From NCBI GenBank assembly GCA_951217055.1, contig OX578281.1:15477344-15541343 (forward strand): a DNA stretch of 64,000 nt. Reading direction: 5' to 3'. Numbering within the stretch: position 1 is the stretch's first letter; the number at the start of each line of letters is the position of its first letter. Of this stretch, positions 46,580 to 60,000 are shown piece after piece. The notes below the pieces were generated by a model, which was not told the DNA's origin, searched no databases, and was given only the letters and a program-made list of their open reading frames with translations. The stretch is from Gerris lacustris (taxonomy: Eukaryota; Arthropoda; Insecta; Hemiptera; Gerridae). The translations under genes were made by a program, and so were the position numbers.

Positions 46580-47260
46580 CTGGTAACAACAAACCGATCA
46601 TATCCAGTGATTAGAGTCGGCATATTAATCAACGAGTTCCCTCCTCCCTCTCTTTTCAATTATTAATGAATTCATACCGCACTCCAAAGGGGTTGTCTAA
46701 AGAACTTTTCGATTCCCATCGGTAGTCGGTTGTCACCGTTTTGTCACTGTTTGTCACGGTCAATCTCGTGACCGTAGTGACAGAGATGCGAGAAGCAGGG
46801 TCCAAAGGATGTTCGTATAAGGGAGGCAATAACAGGGAAAGGTCTCTTGATCGCGATGCGTGACCTGGGGGCGCCCTTTGTGTCTATCTGACAACATCCA
46901 CACCGGCAACTCTAGAGGGATCGAGTAAGAGGGTGCCTTACATCCTTTTATCTTCCTACCAAATACCAAGGGACCGTCACCTCGTTTCTGCAAAGACAAT
47001 TTCTTCTCGTACCGAGGAAAAAAAAGTATCAAAATCATATTTCCCTCTAAGGGATTTTCATAAAGGATGAAACCTCATCTCCAAACCTGAAATACTCGGT
47101 GAAATCCCTTGTAAATCCAGTTATATCAAGAACAGAACCCTCCCTAAAGCTTTCCTTTACGAACTCCCCTCGTTTTCTTGTCTTTATATTCTCTCTTAAA
47201 TCCAAAAATACAAAAAAACAAACATCAAAACATCTCCTGTAAAACCTCTTTCCCATTATT
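46580..47260. promoter_or_regulatory. Candidate regulatory island in Pax2/5/8 intron
   Basis: Less AT-rich, non-repetitive stretch with CACCGTTTTGTCACTGTTTG followed by TCACGGTCAATCTCGTGACC (inverted half-sites around TGACCGT) at 46735-46780. No convincing coding sequence; the two minus-strand frames have no recognisable motif. Confidence 0.3.
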
Positions 47261-48359
47261 GCCTCTCATAAAAAAAAACCGTACATTTTAAAAAAATACC
47301 CTCCAAAAACCACTTGAAACACCTTTTTTTTTATCTTACTCAAAATTCATAAATTTATAAATAATTAAAAAGGGAAAAGGGCTTTTTTAGGTACGCAACC
47401 TTTTATTTGCTCTTTTTTTTATTAAGTGGATATACCTCAAACAAACTGTAGTCTTCACCCTTCTAATGGAAAATGCAAATAAAAAGAATCATAAATTATA
47501 GTAGAATACGGATGTACGACAAATAATTGAATTGTTCAGCCAATATAACTGAAAATATCTCAAGTGTCCAAAGCAATTAATCTCGATTAGAAATGCAGGG
47601 GTCATCTTTTGACAGTTTTTATACGATAAATATTTTATTTAGCATTTATTTTGAACTTAAGTTTTTTCTTCGATCCTATACATTATCTTAGTTGTTTGTT
47701 GAGAGTAAAGTTATTTTTATTAAGTTTTCTAAGCTGACTTTGAAGTAACATTTCCATTACTGAGATCTCGCATATACAATATAACTATAGCTTTACTTTT
47801 CTGTCAGGGCCAGATTTTTTACTTTATTTTATTTTCATAGTTTATAATAATAGAATTCTAAGGGATAAATAAGCCTCTTTCACTTTCGTCTGTAGCTTTT
47901 TTTTATCAAAGTTCTTATAGTAAAAACATGAAGTAGATTATTGTCAAGAACACTTCTGCACTTATGTGATCATTTAATCAAATTACGTTCAGTCTTTCCA
48001 CCTTGATTTAAATCGACCATAAATTGTGTTCCAAAAATGTTAATAATTGAAATTGAAGTCAATACATTAATCTTGATAGACAAATAAAAATAAGGTTAAA
48101 GTTAATCCTTTCTGGATAGTGGGATATCTAGAAGGCTCAACAATCTTGAAGTGACTGAACTCTTATGATAACTATCAGTTTATTGACATCGTGAACTTTC
48201 ATTAACTCTCTATTAAATCTTTTAAAAAGAGATGTTGTTTTTTTATACGTGATTCTAATGTGCAATATTTTCGGCATGCAAATTTCAAAATAAAAAAGGA
48301 GAGATAGAATAAGGAAGCATCTGTGTAAAGCTATATGCTAAAAAATTCTGTTTGTTCCC

Positions 48360-48720
48360 CCCCCCCCCAAAAAAAGAGCAGTAGATGTCGGTGTGTGAGG
48401 TTAGACGGATGGAAAGTGAGACGTGCTCACCGGGGGAAAATCGTTTGAACCAGGTTTCCCGGTATGAAGTAGGAGGGGGGAAACTCTGGTTTTCGCGGTT
48501 TTTCTATCTCACTCTCCTTTTTCTACTCCCGCCAAAAACAAAAATGGCGACGATGCAAATCGTTGGCTATAAAAACGGGAGAAAAGTGTTGGAGTGGAGG
48601 TTGCCATGGATACACCTCCCGACCTCCCTCCCTATAACCCTCCATTGGACAGCCCCCTTGGAGTGCTGCATAGGGGAAAAAATTCCCCAGACTTTTCTTA
48701 GACCTTTCCTTTAATTCACA
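48360..48720. promoter_or_regulatory. Candidate regulatory island in Pax2/5/8 intron
   Basis: CpG-containing stretch with a C run (48359-48368), AAAATGGCGACGATG (48540-48554; AAAATGGCG is a YY1/Pho-like site) and CT-rich blocks. A 109-codon plus-strand frame crosses it but has no recognisable domain. Role inferred. Confidence 0.3.
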
Positions 48721-48996
48721 TTGGTCTTTAACTAATTATTAAAAAACGGTTAACAGGTCTTAAGTACATAATGAATTTATAGTAAATTTAAACTAAAGTT
48801 AAATAGAAGCTAACCTAATACATATTCATTCTTAAGTGGATGATAAATGGCGCGTTTTGAGAAATTAGCCGACAAATTTTAATATCATACATCATAATAT
48901 GATACCCAAATAGCATTACACTGCCAGTTAACACATGGTTAAGCATAAGTTTAATTTTCTATATAACCCATGTTTAGAGAAAATGAGAGAGCCAGC

Positions 48997-49297
48997 GGCC
49001 AGCGTGGCCGTGTGGGTTAAATTATTTACCACGTCTGCTCGGCCATCACTGAATCATGAGCGGTACGAGATGGGGTTCGATTCCACGCCGTGATGCTCTG
49101 ATTTATTTGGCTCACTATTGATCATGTCATACTTGCTTCGGCGGTACACTGTACAGAGGTATGATGTGTGAAGTGGCTGCAACTCTCTACCATGGGTTTA
49201 GTAAAAAGGGCCTAAGTAATGGCCTAATTGCTAAGTTCCAACAAGTGGTTCGTCCGACTCGTCTAGTAATAGTACTAGCACCTTACTACTACTACTA
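48997..49297 (+). mobile_element. tRNA-derived SINE, family A, near full length
   Basis: Head GGCCAGCGTGGCCGTGTGGG (A box), GGGGTTCGATTCC (B box at about 49072-49084), body GATGCTCTGATTTATTTGGC, TACAGAGGTATGATGTGTGA, GGTTTAGTAAAAAGGGCC, tail TTACTACTACTACTAG. It lies 156 bp upstream of the genomic left end of the Pax exon 49453-49682, so just inside the intron downstream of that exon. Confidence 0.9.
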
Positions 49298-49452
49298 GAG
49301 AAGCTGAACATCGTGATAAAATTTTGTTTTCCATGGAATTATGATATTTTGTTCATTGGTTTTCATTGCCAATCTCTATTTCAGCGCTCTAGATATTAAT
49401 TTGGAAAATGAATACATATATTTTGGGATTAACCAAAAATAATGTGTGTTAC

Positions 49453-49682
49453 CTTGACTAAGCTCTAAGTCGGATCTCTTCCGCTTGGCAGGATGCTGGT
49501 CGTGTTGTGGAATACCGAGGATTCCGTTAATGCTGTACCTATCGTGTTGGGAGGCAGGAGCATGGGCTATAACAGATACAGGTCCAGGACTGTTGCTGCC
49601 TCCATTACTACCGCCTCCACCGACTCCAATACCACCAGAACTGGCATGTTTCGCTTTCTCAGCAGCTTTGTTTCTCACGATC
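49453..49682 (-). CDS. sv: Pax2/5/8 exon: end of paired domain and octapeptide
   Basis: 230-base exon, acceptor TTACAG, donor GTAACA. It continues the paired domain as R-IVRNKAAEKAKH, then a Gly/Ser-rich linker, and carries the octapeptide-type motif YSINGILGI, which in this family is the binding site for Groucho corepressors (family knowledge). It then runs through a basic stretch AKRKRSDLELSQ. Frame is +1 from the preceding exon and leaves one G for the next. Two plus-strand open frames across the same bases are antisense shadows. Confidence 0.96.
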
Positions 49683-50974
49683 CTGTAACAATGATAGAAA
49701 AAATGCTACCTTAATGATTAAGTTTAGATGTTCATTAAAAAATAACTGTGAAATTTGTAAGTTTTATCATTTGTACTGGTAAATTTTAATGCTGTGATTA
49801 TGAAAGGAAAATTAATTTGAATTCATGACATTAATATGACAACGATGAGTATATAAGGATTACTTTGCATCAACATGTTACGCTCATAAGCAATTCCTTT
49901 TAATTAGAAGTATCACGAGTCTAATTCGATATAACTTGTTGAGATATTATATGACTTTCATGCAAATGATATTTTAATCGGATAATCGTCGGTAATCCCT
50001 CGTTGTTTAAACTCAGGGCATTCAGCAACTTGTTGCCGTACACAGGAGTTGCCAGCACCTGGTGTTATTCCAACCCAAACCATTAGTAGTTAGTAATTGA
50101 GGTGCAAGGGTAACGCATTAAGCCAACTCCGTACACATCCCATTCATTGAGGATCTAACACTCAAAGCAAACCGAGCCCCTTAATTCACTGTTCACTGTT
50201 CTTTCATTCATCTCTAATTCCCACAGAAATTTCCGTGGCCTTGCAACTGAGATTCAAACAACAGATGTTGTGCACTAACTACAATTTCCTGTTTCCTTCG
50301 TAGTAAAGTTAATGAAGAATGAGTATCATCACAAAAGGAAGCGTAAAATCTAGCAATTTGCTTTAACGTTTCTATAGTAATACATAAAGTATGATAAATT
50401 AAACAAAAATTAATTCTGCAAATAGAATATAAAACAGTTTGTTAGTTCAGTAAGTTAGATGTTTGTGTCGTAGCCAAAAAGCCATAATTTAATTGGATCT
50501 ATTACTTTAACAATAAATACAGTCTGTTGTATTGAATCATATTTAATATTGATATAAATTTATCGGTCGCAGATTAAATAGTAAAACTAATTTATCTCTT
50601 ATAAACTTCATAACTATTACCATTATAAAATGAATCTTTAAATTAAACTTGTAAACCAATAAAACTGATAATTTATAAACTTTGAGTTGATTGAGAGGTT
50701 AATATGGATAGATGTTTACAAAAAGCGTTTTCAAATGTTACGAAAACTTCTACAGTTAGAATGGCTAAGTAACAGATACATTTGCGGTGTCGATCGTTTT
50801 ACCGCACCTTTTCCATCAAATGCCAGTGTCTCTGACCCAGGTAATTTGTAGACTTATTGATTAATGATCTTTTGCTTCATTTAAAGTGTCCAGTAACCGT
50901 ATATAGTGCTTGCTCAAGTGTATTGACTAATTTATTTTTTAGTTTGCTCTTTCTTTTACACATTTAGATAATTA

Positions 50975-51065
50975 CAGGACGGTGGATCCGGCCACTTATC
51001 TATTTACGTGATGATATCATCATCATCAGTGTAAAACATATCTCACTTCTCTGGAATGCGAACAC
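50975..51065 (-). mobile_element. SINE family B fragment
   Basis: On the minus strand it reads TTTTACACTGATGATGATGA, AAGTGGCCGGATCCACCGTC and CTGT, matching the body of the SINE at 19912-20068 (CACACTGATGATC, AAGTGGCCGGATAA, CCGTCCTGTAA). A degenerate B box (GTTCGCATTCC) lies upstream. No poly-A tail preserved. Confidence 0.65.
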
Positions 51066-52534
51066 ATCAGATTTTTTGGTGTTTAGATCTGAATTTCAGG
51101 TTTTAGGATCTGGGTTTTCAGTAGTGCGCACGCTAACAACACGAACATGTTGATACACGAACTAATAATTTAAACCAATAAATCAAATTTACAAATCAAA
51201 ATTGTGCAAAATATCAACTCGACTCACACAAAAATATATAAGTACACAAAACGGAGTTAAGAGTCAAGAGAACACCGAAGTGTCTTTGAAACTTTAAAAA
51301 GGGACTCTGTCCCAAAGGCAACAAACAGATAAAGTCTTCAGTGAGTGTTTCCGGACTTTGCACTCTCATGGGAGTACCTAAGAAAGCTACAGCCCTTGAG
51401 GACTTCAAGACCATTCTGGACTCTTTAAAGTACTTGAGCGAAAAACTTTACATTATAGCCCCTCGAGAGTCTTAGAGAAGTAGGGGGTAAACCGCCTCTT
51501 AAATAAATAGCAGCTATTATTCACTTCCCCCAGCCCTGGTTTTTACCCCGTCTTCTTAAGGTTCTTTGTGTCTTCTTTCTATAAAAGATCTTGAGATGGT
51601 GCATGGAGAAAGGAGACAGGAGAGGGGTTTTAGGAGATATTTACGGATATTCATCCCTTCGTAGAAACTTTACTTAGAAGAAAATGTCGACTTTCTCTCG
51701 CACCGTATAATATTACAATAATTCTGACTTCTTCCATTTTACCACATTTCAAAATATTCTATTTTTTTATTTTTTATCACTCATAATTTTATATAAGTAT
51801 AAAAACTTGTAAGTTGTCTCAAAATCACACAAGAAAAGTTTGATATTTATTATAAATTCTTGATTCTTCACAGTCGTGACATATTTCGGATGATTTGATC
51901 TGACTATAAAATATAACAACTCACACAATATATATAACAATTTCACACAATCAACTGATGTCTAATTATAGAAATCGAAAGAGGCCTTTTTTAAAAGAGA
52001 AAAATGAAAAATAAAAATAGTGTTTAGATTCGAGAATACACGGGTCAATTTTTACTCATGGGTTTTAGTCTGTATTCCATTAATTTTACTCGCCATCATG
52101 CCACAGTAGAATAAAAAAAAAATATAGGTAAAACAAAAATGAAACTGCAAAAAACTTAATTCTCCAATGGTTATTTTTTACCTTCCAATTGGAAAGAATA
52201 TTATAAAAGTAGAATATATCTAATATATACTAACTTTCTTTCTTGTTTTCTCTACCATAAGAGATAGAATTTATTTTTAAAAAGTTGAAGTAAATTTACT
52301 GCACTTATTTTTATATAAAAAAAGCAAAAAACAAAACAAAAAGCACTGTAATACAATATTCATCAATTTCCTTTCTTTTTTTTTAACTTAAAACTTTGCC
52401 TAATTTAACTTTCCTAATTAAAACTTTATTTTGGTGTAAAACTAAAGTTTTTTTTTTAGAACGTTAAAAAAAGAAGGGACAAAGCAGCAGTAGAAAAGGT
52501 TGTGTAATGGTTGTACATTGTACATGTATATATA

Positions 52535-52542
52535 TTTTTACT

Positions 52543-52576
<34 letters not shown>

Positions 52577-52588
52577 TGAGTAAAAATC
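52535..52588. repeat. (AT)n microsatellite inside a palindrome
   Basis: ATTTTTACTCAATATAT, an uninterrupted AT tract, then ATAAATTGAGTAAAAAT. Arms outside the AT tract are complementary over about 15 bases, so the whole 54 bp can form a cruciform. Confidence 0.85.
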
Positions 52589-52859
52589 ATGGATTAGAAA
52601 ATACTAAGAGGAGGTCTACGTTGAAAATTAGGATCTATATTCTTAAATTTTAACTAATATTTCACCTAATAATGATTTGATCATAACTTTGATTTATTTT
52701 ATCAAAATTTTAAAGCATTTACATCCCCATTTACTTAATGATTAGATTATAATAAAACTTAAGGGGGGGGGGGATGGACCATGATGACAAACTCGAAGGC
52801 ATTTATTCTTATTTTTTACTCATCTTTTGATTGTGTATATCTATCTATATGTATGATAA

Positions 52860-53152
52860 TTCATAGTTTGGTTTTGTGGTGATATCCGCGTCACGGTCAC
52901 GAAGGGGTTGAAGTCCGACGTTTTGCTTCCACTACTGGAATCATCTTCAGGGGTGTGGGGTGTAGTGCATAGTGATTTTAACTTGAAGTTACAACAAGAT
53001 ATACTGACGAATGGAGAGAAGCACGGCGTATTTATACGGATTAACCTACGCTCCAGAAAACCCGAATAAACCACACCCCAGTTGTGGAAGCGAAACGTCG
53101 TTCAGCCCCTTCGTGATGCGGATTTTACCGGAAAACCAAGCTATATATTATG
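52860..53152. repeat. Foldback repeat with hammerhead-like motif, copy 2
   Basis: Same family as 17730-18003. Minus copy 52860-53005: CTGAAGA-T-GATTCC-AGTAGT-GGAAGC-AAAA-CGTC (core 52917-52950; the G of GAAA is A). Plus copy 53071-53152 keeps GTTGTGGAAGCGAAACGTCG but has lost the CTGANGA half. Both continue into CCCCTTCGTGA and ...CCGGAAAACCAAGC-type sequence. Two short open frames here are not genes. Confidence 0.65.
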
Positions 53153-53714
53153 ACTCAAATCATCTCAAAAATAAAATAATCATCCGATCAATTAACTGAT
53201 GATGATATAATACTTAATAAAGAGTTGATTTCACTTTTTCTTATACATGTTTGATGTTAATTATAGTTTAAATAGGATTAAAATGATTCTTTTGACTCGC
53301 GAGTGTTTTTTCCCAAAAGGTAATCATGGTCAGGTTATAAGAGGTTTAAAGGCAATAGGTAAGAGAGAATGTCTGTCCGACGTCAGTAAGTTGAATAGAG
53401 TCCCTCTTGAGTCTATAGCTGTTAATCATTTGGACTGAAAGGACTTCTAACTTCCAACATTGCTTTTCTAGTTTTGGTCTCCCGTGTAAGAGGGATCCTT
53501 TACAATAGAAAAGGCAGATGGGGAAGAAGAATCTATGAACTCAGTCAATAGCAAATAACTGCGACTAACATCCTTTTCTATCATGTCCCAAACATCCGTA
53601 TGTTCTCCTAACTCTAAACTAAATAAAACTGCAGTTAAAATAAATGACTAAATAATAAACTTTTAAATCAACTTTGATTCCTATTATTGAAAAATAGAAA
53701 CACAATTATTTTTA

Positions 53715-54180
53715 TCTAAGATTGATACGAAATATAAACATTTTTATCTCTGTTTAGATGCGTAGAAAGTGATTATTTTCGTAGTTGTATTCCTTGCACA
53801 TGCGCGTTTCATAATTCTTCTTTATTTCCACCCTAGTGCGGAAATAAAGATGAATTCTTCACTTTATCGCACGATTACCGTGTTTGTTTACATTTAACAA
53901 AACAAATTTGCAGTTTGTTTAATTAAAGTAACTGTTTTTTATCAAGTTTTTAGTGATAAACAATGTATATTCAATGATTTTGATTTTTTTTTTCTGAATT
54001 TATTATTAAAATCCAACAATCGTAGATAAAGTACGGTATGCAACTCGTGCAAAAACTGCCTTTGTTTTATTGCTCGTGTGGTTTTACAACCCTCGGTATC
54101 GCTCGGGTGCAAACTCCAAACTCGCATGCAAAATGCTTCTTTCTGTACTAGACGCGTAATGTAATATTATATTTACGTGT
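53715..54180 (+). mobile_element. Dispersed element with imperfect palindrome, copy 2
   Basis: Sister of 28249-28800 (TGATACGAAATATAAACATT, CTGTTTAGATGCGTAGAAAG, TGTTTACATTTAACAAAAC, CTCGCATGCAAAATGCTTC). The palindrome (about 53813-53862) is less perfect. The region corresponding to the open frame of copy 1 is deleted. Confidence 0.7.
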
Positions 54181-55794
54181 GATTAAATCCGTTTTGTTTA
54201 GCATTATATTATTAAAAAGCTCGTCAATTTCAACTAGAAATTTAAAACTCTTTTTACTAAATTATTAATTATTTAAATAAAAACAGAGTTAGTATGCAAC
54301 TAAATAACAAACAACAAATTTATAAATATTCGTTCTAATCCTTTGTTTACAAGCCACATATTCTTGATGCATTCTTTTTTAAGTCGTAGAGAGATGTACT
54401 ATAAGAAACTGGGTGGTCGCCAATAATGAAACCTTAGAAGCATCTACTCATGCCAATACTGGTACGCCAATAAATCTGCATACATTCTAATCGCTAATTC
54501 TGGTCTATAATACTTATATATTATATTCATATTATAATGTTTTAGTGTTTTATTCTTTTTTTTCTAAAAGACTAATCAATTTAACACATACCTACATAAG
54601 AAGTTTTCCTACCAAATATTTCGTGTGATCAACATTTTCAGAACACATTTTTATTTATACATTAATTTCTTTAATGTATTATTAATTGTCATTAATTATT
54701 ACGTTCAAAGTTTGAACGAGGTGTTAAAACTGAGTAAAAACCGGAGCCTTTAACACTTTTTCCGATCGAAACTCTATAAATAATTCTGAGGCGAAAAAGG
54801 GTTACATTTTTATTATTATTCCAATAGCCCCCGCACTGGAGATTTGAAAGTCCATTTGTATAATTCGACAACCATTCCGTATTACAAGAGTAAGAGGGGG
54901 GGTTTTAACATTACTGTTTTGTACAGAAATCGAAAATTAATATTTCTGTTTCGTTTCGGTGGACTACCACGTGACAAAAAGAAGAATAACTTCGATAAAT
55001 GGATCTAAAAAAAAAAACAACAACTTATTTTGATAATAGACTTTTTTTTCTAGGACATCATAGTATCATTTATTTTCAAAAGGGAATGATATGGAATTTA
55101 GAAATAAGCAAAGTTTTTGAGTGACGAACACGTGGCTTAAAGTTGGTCGGCTGACTCGAAAACCGTGTCTAAGTCATGGAATATATATGGGGACACGCGT
55201 CTTCACCCTTCGTAAGCAAGTGTGAGCGTACCATCGGCCACTCCACTTCATAGTCATTGTTATTGTAAAATCATAGGCCGCAAGCCTACTTGTGTCCCTC
55301 CAAACTCCCAAACTGTGTCCAATCGACTTTCTAATAGAGTAATCATTCAAAATCCCATCTAATGATTAAAGATCAAGTTTTAAAAAATGTTTTGATTATA
55401 ATTGAGGATTGTAGCTGAGAATTGTTTTGGAAATATTTTCTTTTGGGTTCATTGAACTTTAATGAAAAATGAAATAATTTGATAAATATATAATCTTTAA
55501 GTGTTTTACAACTAATGAAATCCTTTAATTATTTAATAAAAGGTCTGATGAAACCTAGGTCTAAATATCAAAATATCTTTGGAGTTAGAATCCCAGAAAG
55601 GTGAGACATGTTTTTAAAATGATATCCTCAAATCCGAATCCTCCAGAAAAACAGAAAAAAATCGGTCCGAGACAACTCAGACAAACTTTCTTATATACGA
55701 GTTCATCATTACTCAGCCGAGTATTATCCATTTATTAGTTTTCGTCGGTACATTTAATTATTATTGAACATTTCATAAAAATGTCTCATATAAA

Positions 55795-55850
55795 TAACTT
55801 CTCCTCGGTGGGGAATCGCACCCGGCTTCCTCTCTGTCAGCGTTTTAAGC
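55795..55850 (-). mobile_element. tRNA-like (SINE) fragment
   Basis: On the minus strand: GACAGAGAGGAAGCCGGGTGCGATTCCCCACC, a B-box-like segment (GGTGCGATTCC) in a tRNA-like arm. No A box within expected distance. Too degenerate to assign to the other SINE families. Confidence 0.35.
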
Positions 55851-57747
55851 TATTTTTTCAGGGACTAGATTTTTCCCGGGAAAATGGCTTATATCGTTAG
55901 ATTTGTATTTATATGGACTACATTTTAATAATTTTTAATGAAAATCGTCGGAACTGTTTTTTAAGAAATCACTTTTTTCACAGTTTTTGAGAGGTAGCGC
56001 CCCCAAATTTGGAGCTAACATTCATTTCTCGATTTCTCCTTAGGGCATGATTTTTCTGAACATGTATGCCAAATTTCGTCAAAATCGGCATAGTAGTTTA
56101 GGCTCCAAGCGTCTGCTCAGACAGACATTTTTTAAAAACCACTTTTTTGGTCTCCGAGGACCTCAAAACATGTGAATTTATCAAAATCGAATCTTCGAGC
56201 CATCACAATACTTTCTCTTTATATGGGAAATGAAAAAGGAAACAAAAGTAGACGTTCTTTGACACTTTTTGCAATTCTACAATCACTGAAAATTTCTGAA
56301 CGAAAGCTTGGGAGATTAAGTAGCATTTTTTTTTACATCGAAAATATCAAGTAAGTACTATAATTATTTGATAACGGTATTTCTACTGACCATTGCTGAA
56401 TTTTGATAAGTTTCAAAATGTGAATGATATCAAAATGACTGGATGTTGATATACAAAGGATTGGGATGTTAAGAGAAAGGAAGTGTTTCAAACTAATTGA
56501 ATTTTGATGGTCTAAGTAGGTGTATCGGTTTCAAGGGCTGCTGTACTTCATACTAAGCCAAGTGCTTCCATCCACTCCCTCTTCATAATCAAATCCATGG
56601 CTACATCTGTCCCTTAGCCCTTACAACCCTCCCGGACACTTTACGTCCTCTTCCATTAGTTTGGCTAGTGGAAATAAGGATGGATAGACGACAAGACGAG
56701 ACAGGCAACAAAATACAACTTGCACATCGATAAAGCCCAATCAAATTTCACAGCATTGTATCTGTTATCACCTCAAAAATCTCCTTGTTCCTATCTTTTA
56801 TCACTTTTGGCCAATAAAGATGGGTAATCCGACAGAAACTTCCCCCTTTTGCTAAAGCTCCGAGCTTATCGCTATTTGATTCCCTGTACTTTATGTTACC
56901 CTAGGCTTGTTGAAGTAGCGGTTCATAAAGTGGTTTATTTCTACGAGCTTATCCCCTTGCTCTCACTAATTTTCAGTTGTTACCATCAATTTGTTTAACA
57001 ACCCTCAAGCTCTTATCGTTAAAGTACCACTTCATAAATAATTTGTATCGAATGATTTACACATCTAATATATTATTGAATATCTATCATTGACTATAAA
57101 CATATCAAAGAAGTATTAAATTATGCTGAAACAATTTAATGATCATATTCCACAAATATTAATATCCAGAAAAAAGGAAAGGTATTTATAGTTTAAAATA
57201 GCAAAATAATGTTGCGTTGAAGTACAATGAATTCGTCTGTAATACAGTAATTAAAAATTAATATTTTAACAAAAAATAAATATAAATATTTAATCACTTC
57301 AATTCATCGTTAAAAAAATGAATGATAATGTAATAATGAAATAATAGTAATTGCTACGTATTGTTGCATATCCAAAAAGTACAATCTACTTTTAAATTTT
57401 AATATCCAACTAGTACATTTTTATTTATTTGAGAAATTTATTTTCTGAATGTAGTTTCGAGTAAAATTGATTAAAAATTTTTTTTTTTTGAAAGTTTTAA
57501 TTATGGCTCAAACTTATTTCTTTATTGGACAAATAAAACATCATAAACACTAATTTGAGTTTGAGCGTTTATTTTAATATTTTTATTATAAATATATTTC
57601 ATTAGTATTAACGTAGATTGAACTGCTTAAATTAATTTAAAAATCTAAAAATAGGTAATAAAAATGTTTTTGCTCAATGATTATTAACTTGTATTCTAGG
57701 TTTAGGATAATTATATGGATATTAAAAGGATTTATTTATATTTATTT

Positions 57748-58026
57748 GGGAGCTAGCGTGGCCGTGTGGGTTAAACCACGTCTGCTCAGCCATAAATGGA
57801 TCAGGAGGTCGGGGTTCAATCCCTTGCCGTGATACTCTGATTTACATGGTTCATTAATGATCACATCATACTCGCTTCGGCGGTACATTATACAGAGGTA
57901 TGATGGTGTGAAGTGGCTGGAACTCTCTACCACGGGGCTAGTAAAAAGGGCCCGAATGAAGGCCTAATTGCTAGGTTCGAACAAGTGTTTCGTCCTACCC
58001 GTACCTTACTACTACTACTACTACTA
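57748..58026 (+). mobile_element. tRNA-derived SINE, family A, best copy
   Basis: Starts GGGAGCTAGCGTGGCCGTGT (A box region), GGGTTAAACCACGTCTGCTC, B box GGGGTTCAATCCC, then tRNA-unrelated body with GATACTCTGATTTACATGG, TACAGAGGTATGATG, CTGGAACTCTCTACCACGGG and AAGGGCC, ending in a (TAC)n tail of about six units. Four other copies in the window share this plan. Pol III transcription is expected from the A and B boxes. Confidence 0.92.
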
Positions 58027-59665
58027 TTTATAATTAATTAGATTAAATGCATTATAAATAATGTAATGAAATCGTAGTAATAAATTTTAAATGTTTTTAT
58101 TTTATATGATTAACAAGCAAGAAAAGAGAAAATAAATCCCTCTACCTGGAAGTAATATAAAAGGAAATAATCACAACACAAGGAAGGAAAATAAAGTTGT
58201 CAGTTGGGGAATTAATGAAGTAGAGAGTAATGCACCCGGGGCAGTAGGAATGTCTTATTGGGTGAGTTAAGTTTAATGAAATAAAATAAACTTGTTATAG
58301 TTATGGAGGGGTGAGCAGATGGTGAGGTCTGGTGGAAATAATGTGAAATAACGCGTTTTAACAGAAGGAACAGGGGGAAAGTGGAAAAGGGCAACAATCG
58401 GTGTAGGGAGAGATTGTAGTGAACGGGACGCATCCCCAGAGTCGAGAGCATTATGCTAATATTCCGCAGTGTCGAGAAAGAGGGGGAAAAAAAGGACTCG
58501 ACAGACTTGCGAAGGGGTAGTGTGAAACCAACAGTGATGGAATCAATGTTTCGGAATTAATTCTAGTAGTAACAAGTAGCTGGTTCTAGTGCAGAGATTC
58601 TTTCTAGCGTTAACTCCTGAAGTCATCCACGGGTGGACCGGCACAAACATCATAAGTACCCTTCAACTAAGTCTCGCAACACTGATAATGTTCTGCCTTA
58701 TGTCGATTTGAACCATTTCTAACCCTCAGGAATTGAACAACTGTTGCAAAAACTCTTAAAATCTTACTCGATTAACAAGTTCCAATGTTTCATCGGTCAT
58801 TGTCAAATTTCAGAATGGTTAAAGGGGGAGACCTTTTGCAAATCCATCCCTTCGAAAAGAATCGGAGACACTTACAGCTCGATGATTCCGGATAAGGAAG
58901 CAACAACCGGAAGAATGAATCAAATCAGTTATCATTCGTTATTCTCTATCAAAAGATGACAGTAATGTCATTTTTAGCACTGCAGTCACATGACAAATAG
59001 ACTTCGGATTAATTGGCTAAGTAAAACACTGCTTTAAGGCTGTTTGAATCTATAATCCAGAATCGTTTTAATAAATTGTACAAAATACTAATGAACCGAT
59101 TTTTTTTTATAATTCGTTGCTACAATTATTGTTATCATCTTTTAAAATAGATGTGACTCAAAATTAATTACTGCATTTTTTGTTGACTAAAATGCGTAAA
59201 TCTTATCAATTCTACTGCAGAAAAAACCAGCTTAGTGGATTGAAAAACAAATTGCTTGGAACCAAGATTTTTAGTAGACCAAGTTAATTTTCTGATTATA
59301 GGTTATTTCCTCATGAATCATAAAACAGAAATGAGGTTTATTAACTTTATGTTTACAAGGAACAATCATAGAAATTAACTATAAATAAGTCTACTATTTT
59401 TAAACAGTTAGACTATAGTCTGAGGTTAGTTAATTATAGATTTTTCGTACTCATAATAATCAAAGAAGCTGATTGTTACGTAGTATTTGTTTTCTTTTGC
59501 AGCTATGGGTAAAAAATATGATGATTTAGTTAATGTCAGGCTTCATTTTAAAGATTTAAATTAATAGGATGGTATTCTTTTTAACGTTAAGCAAGAGCGT
59601 ATTACAGCATTTAGCTACCTGGGAACAACTAAAATAACTACTTTTGGCGGTTATCCGGTTGTGAA

Positions 59666-60000
59666 TACCAATTTTATACGGCTCATAGAGATACCAATTT
59701 TATTACGGCTGATAGAGATGCCAATTTTATTACTGCTGATAGAGATACCAATTTTATTACTGCTGATAGAGATACCAGTTTTATTACGGCTGATAGAGAT
59801 ACCAATTTTATTACTGCTGATAGAGATACCAGTTTTATTACGGCTGATAGAGATACCAATTTTATTACTGCTGATAGAGATACCAATTTTAGTACGGCTG
59901 ATAGAGATACCAATTTTATTACGGCTGATAGAGATATCAATTTTATTACTGCTGATAGAGATACCAATTTTAGTACGGCTGATAGAGGTATCAATTTAAT
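59666..60000. repeat. 27-bp minisatellite, about 12 units
   Basis: Unit TACCAATTTTATTACGGCTGATAGAGA. Because 27 is a multiple of three, both strands stay open for more than 100 codons; the resulting repetitive peptides (IPILLLLIE, KLVSLSAVI) are artefacts. Units alternate ACGG/ACTG and AATT/AGTT. Confidence 0.95.

Larger units (their letters stand above)
37472..49452. other. 12-kb Pax2/5/8 intron
   Basis: No exon recognised. Contains the repeat pair at 37671 and 40991, minisatellite at 38822, foldback at 39338, a foldback MITE at 42498, a SINE at 48997, and less AT-rich, apparently single-copy islands at about 44220-45250, 46580-47260 and 48360-48720. The rest (for example 39720-40070, 42720-44150, 45280-46560, 47280-48350) is AT-rich with nothing specific visible. 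Confidence 0.7.

Noticed and set aside
48385..48714. 109-codon plus-strand frame
   Set aside because: Open because the island is less AT-rich; composition is Pro/Leu/Arg mixed with no domain, and it is antisense to the host gene.
57742..57933. Open frame and tRNA-like sequence as a tRNA gene
   Set aside because: The A and B boxes belong to a SINE with a tRNA-unrelated body and (TAC)n tail; no cloverleaf with anticodon stem is intact.
59661..59999. 112- and 103-codon frames on both strands
   Set aside because: Produced by a 27-bp tandem repeat without stops.
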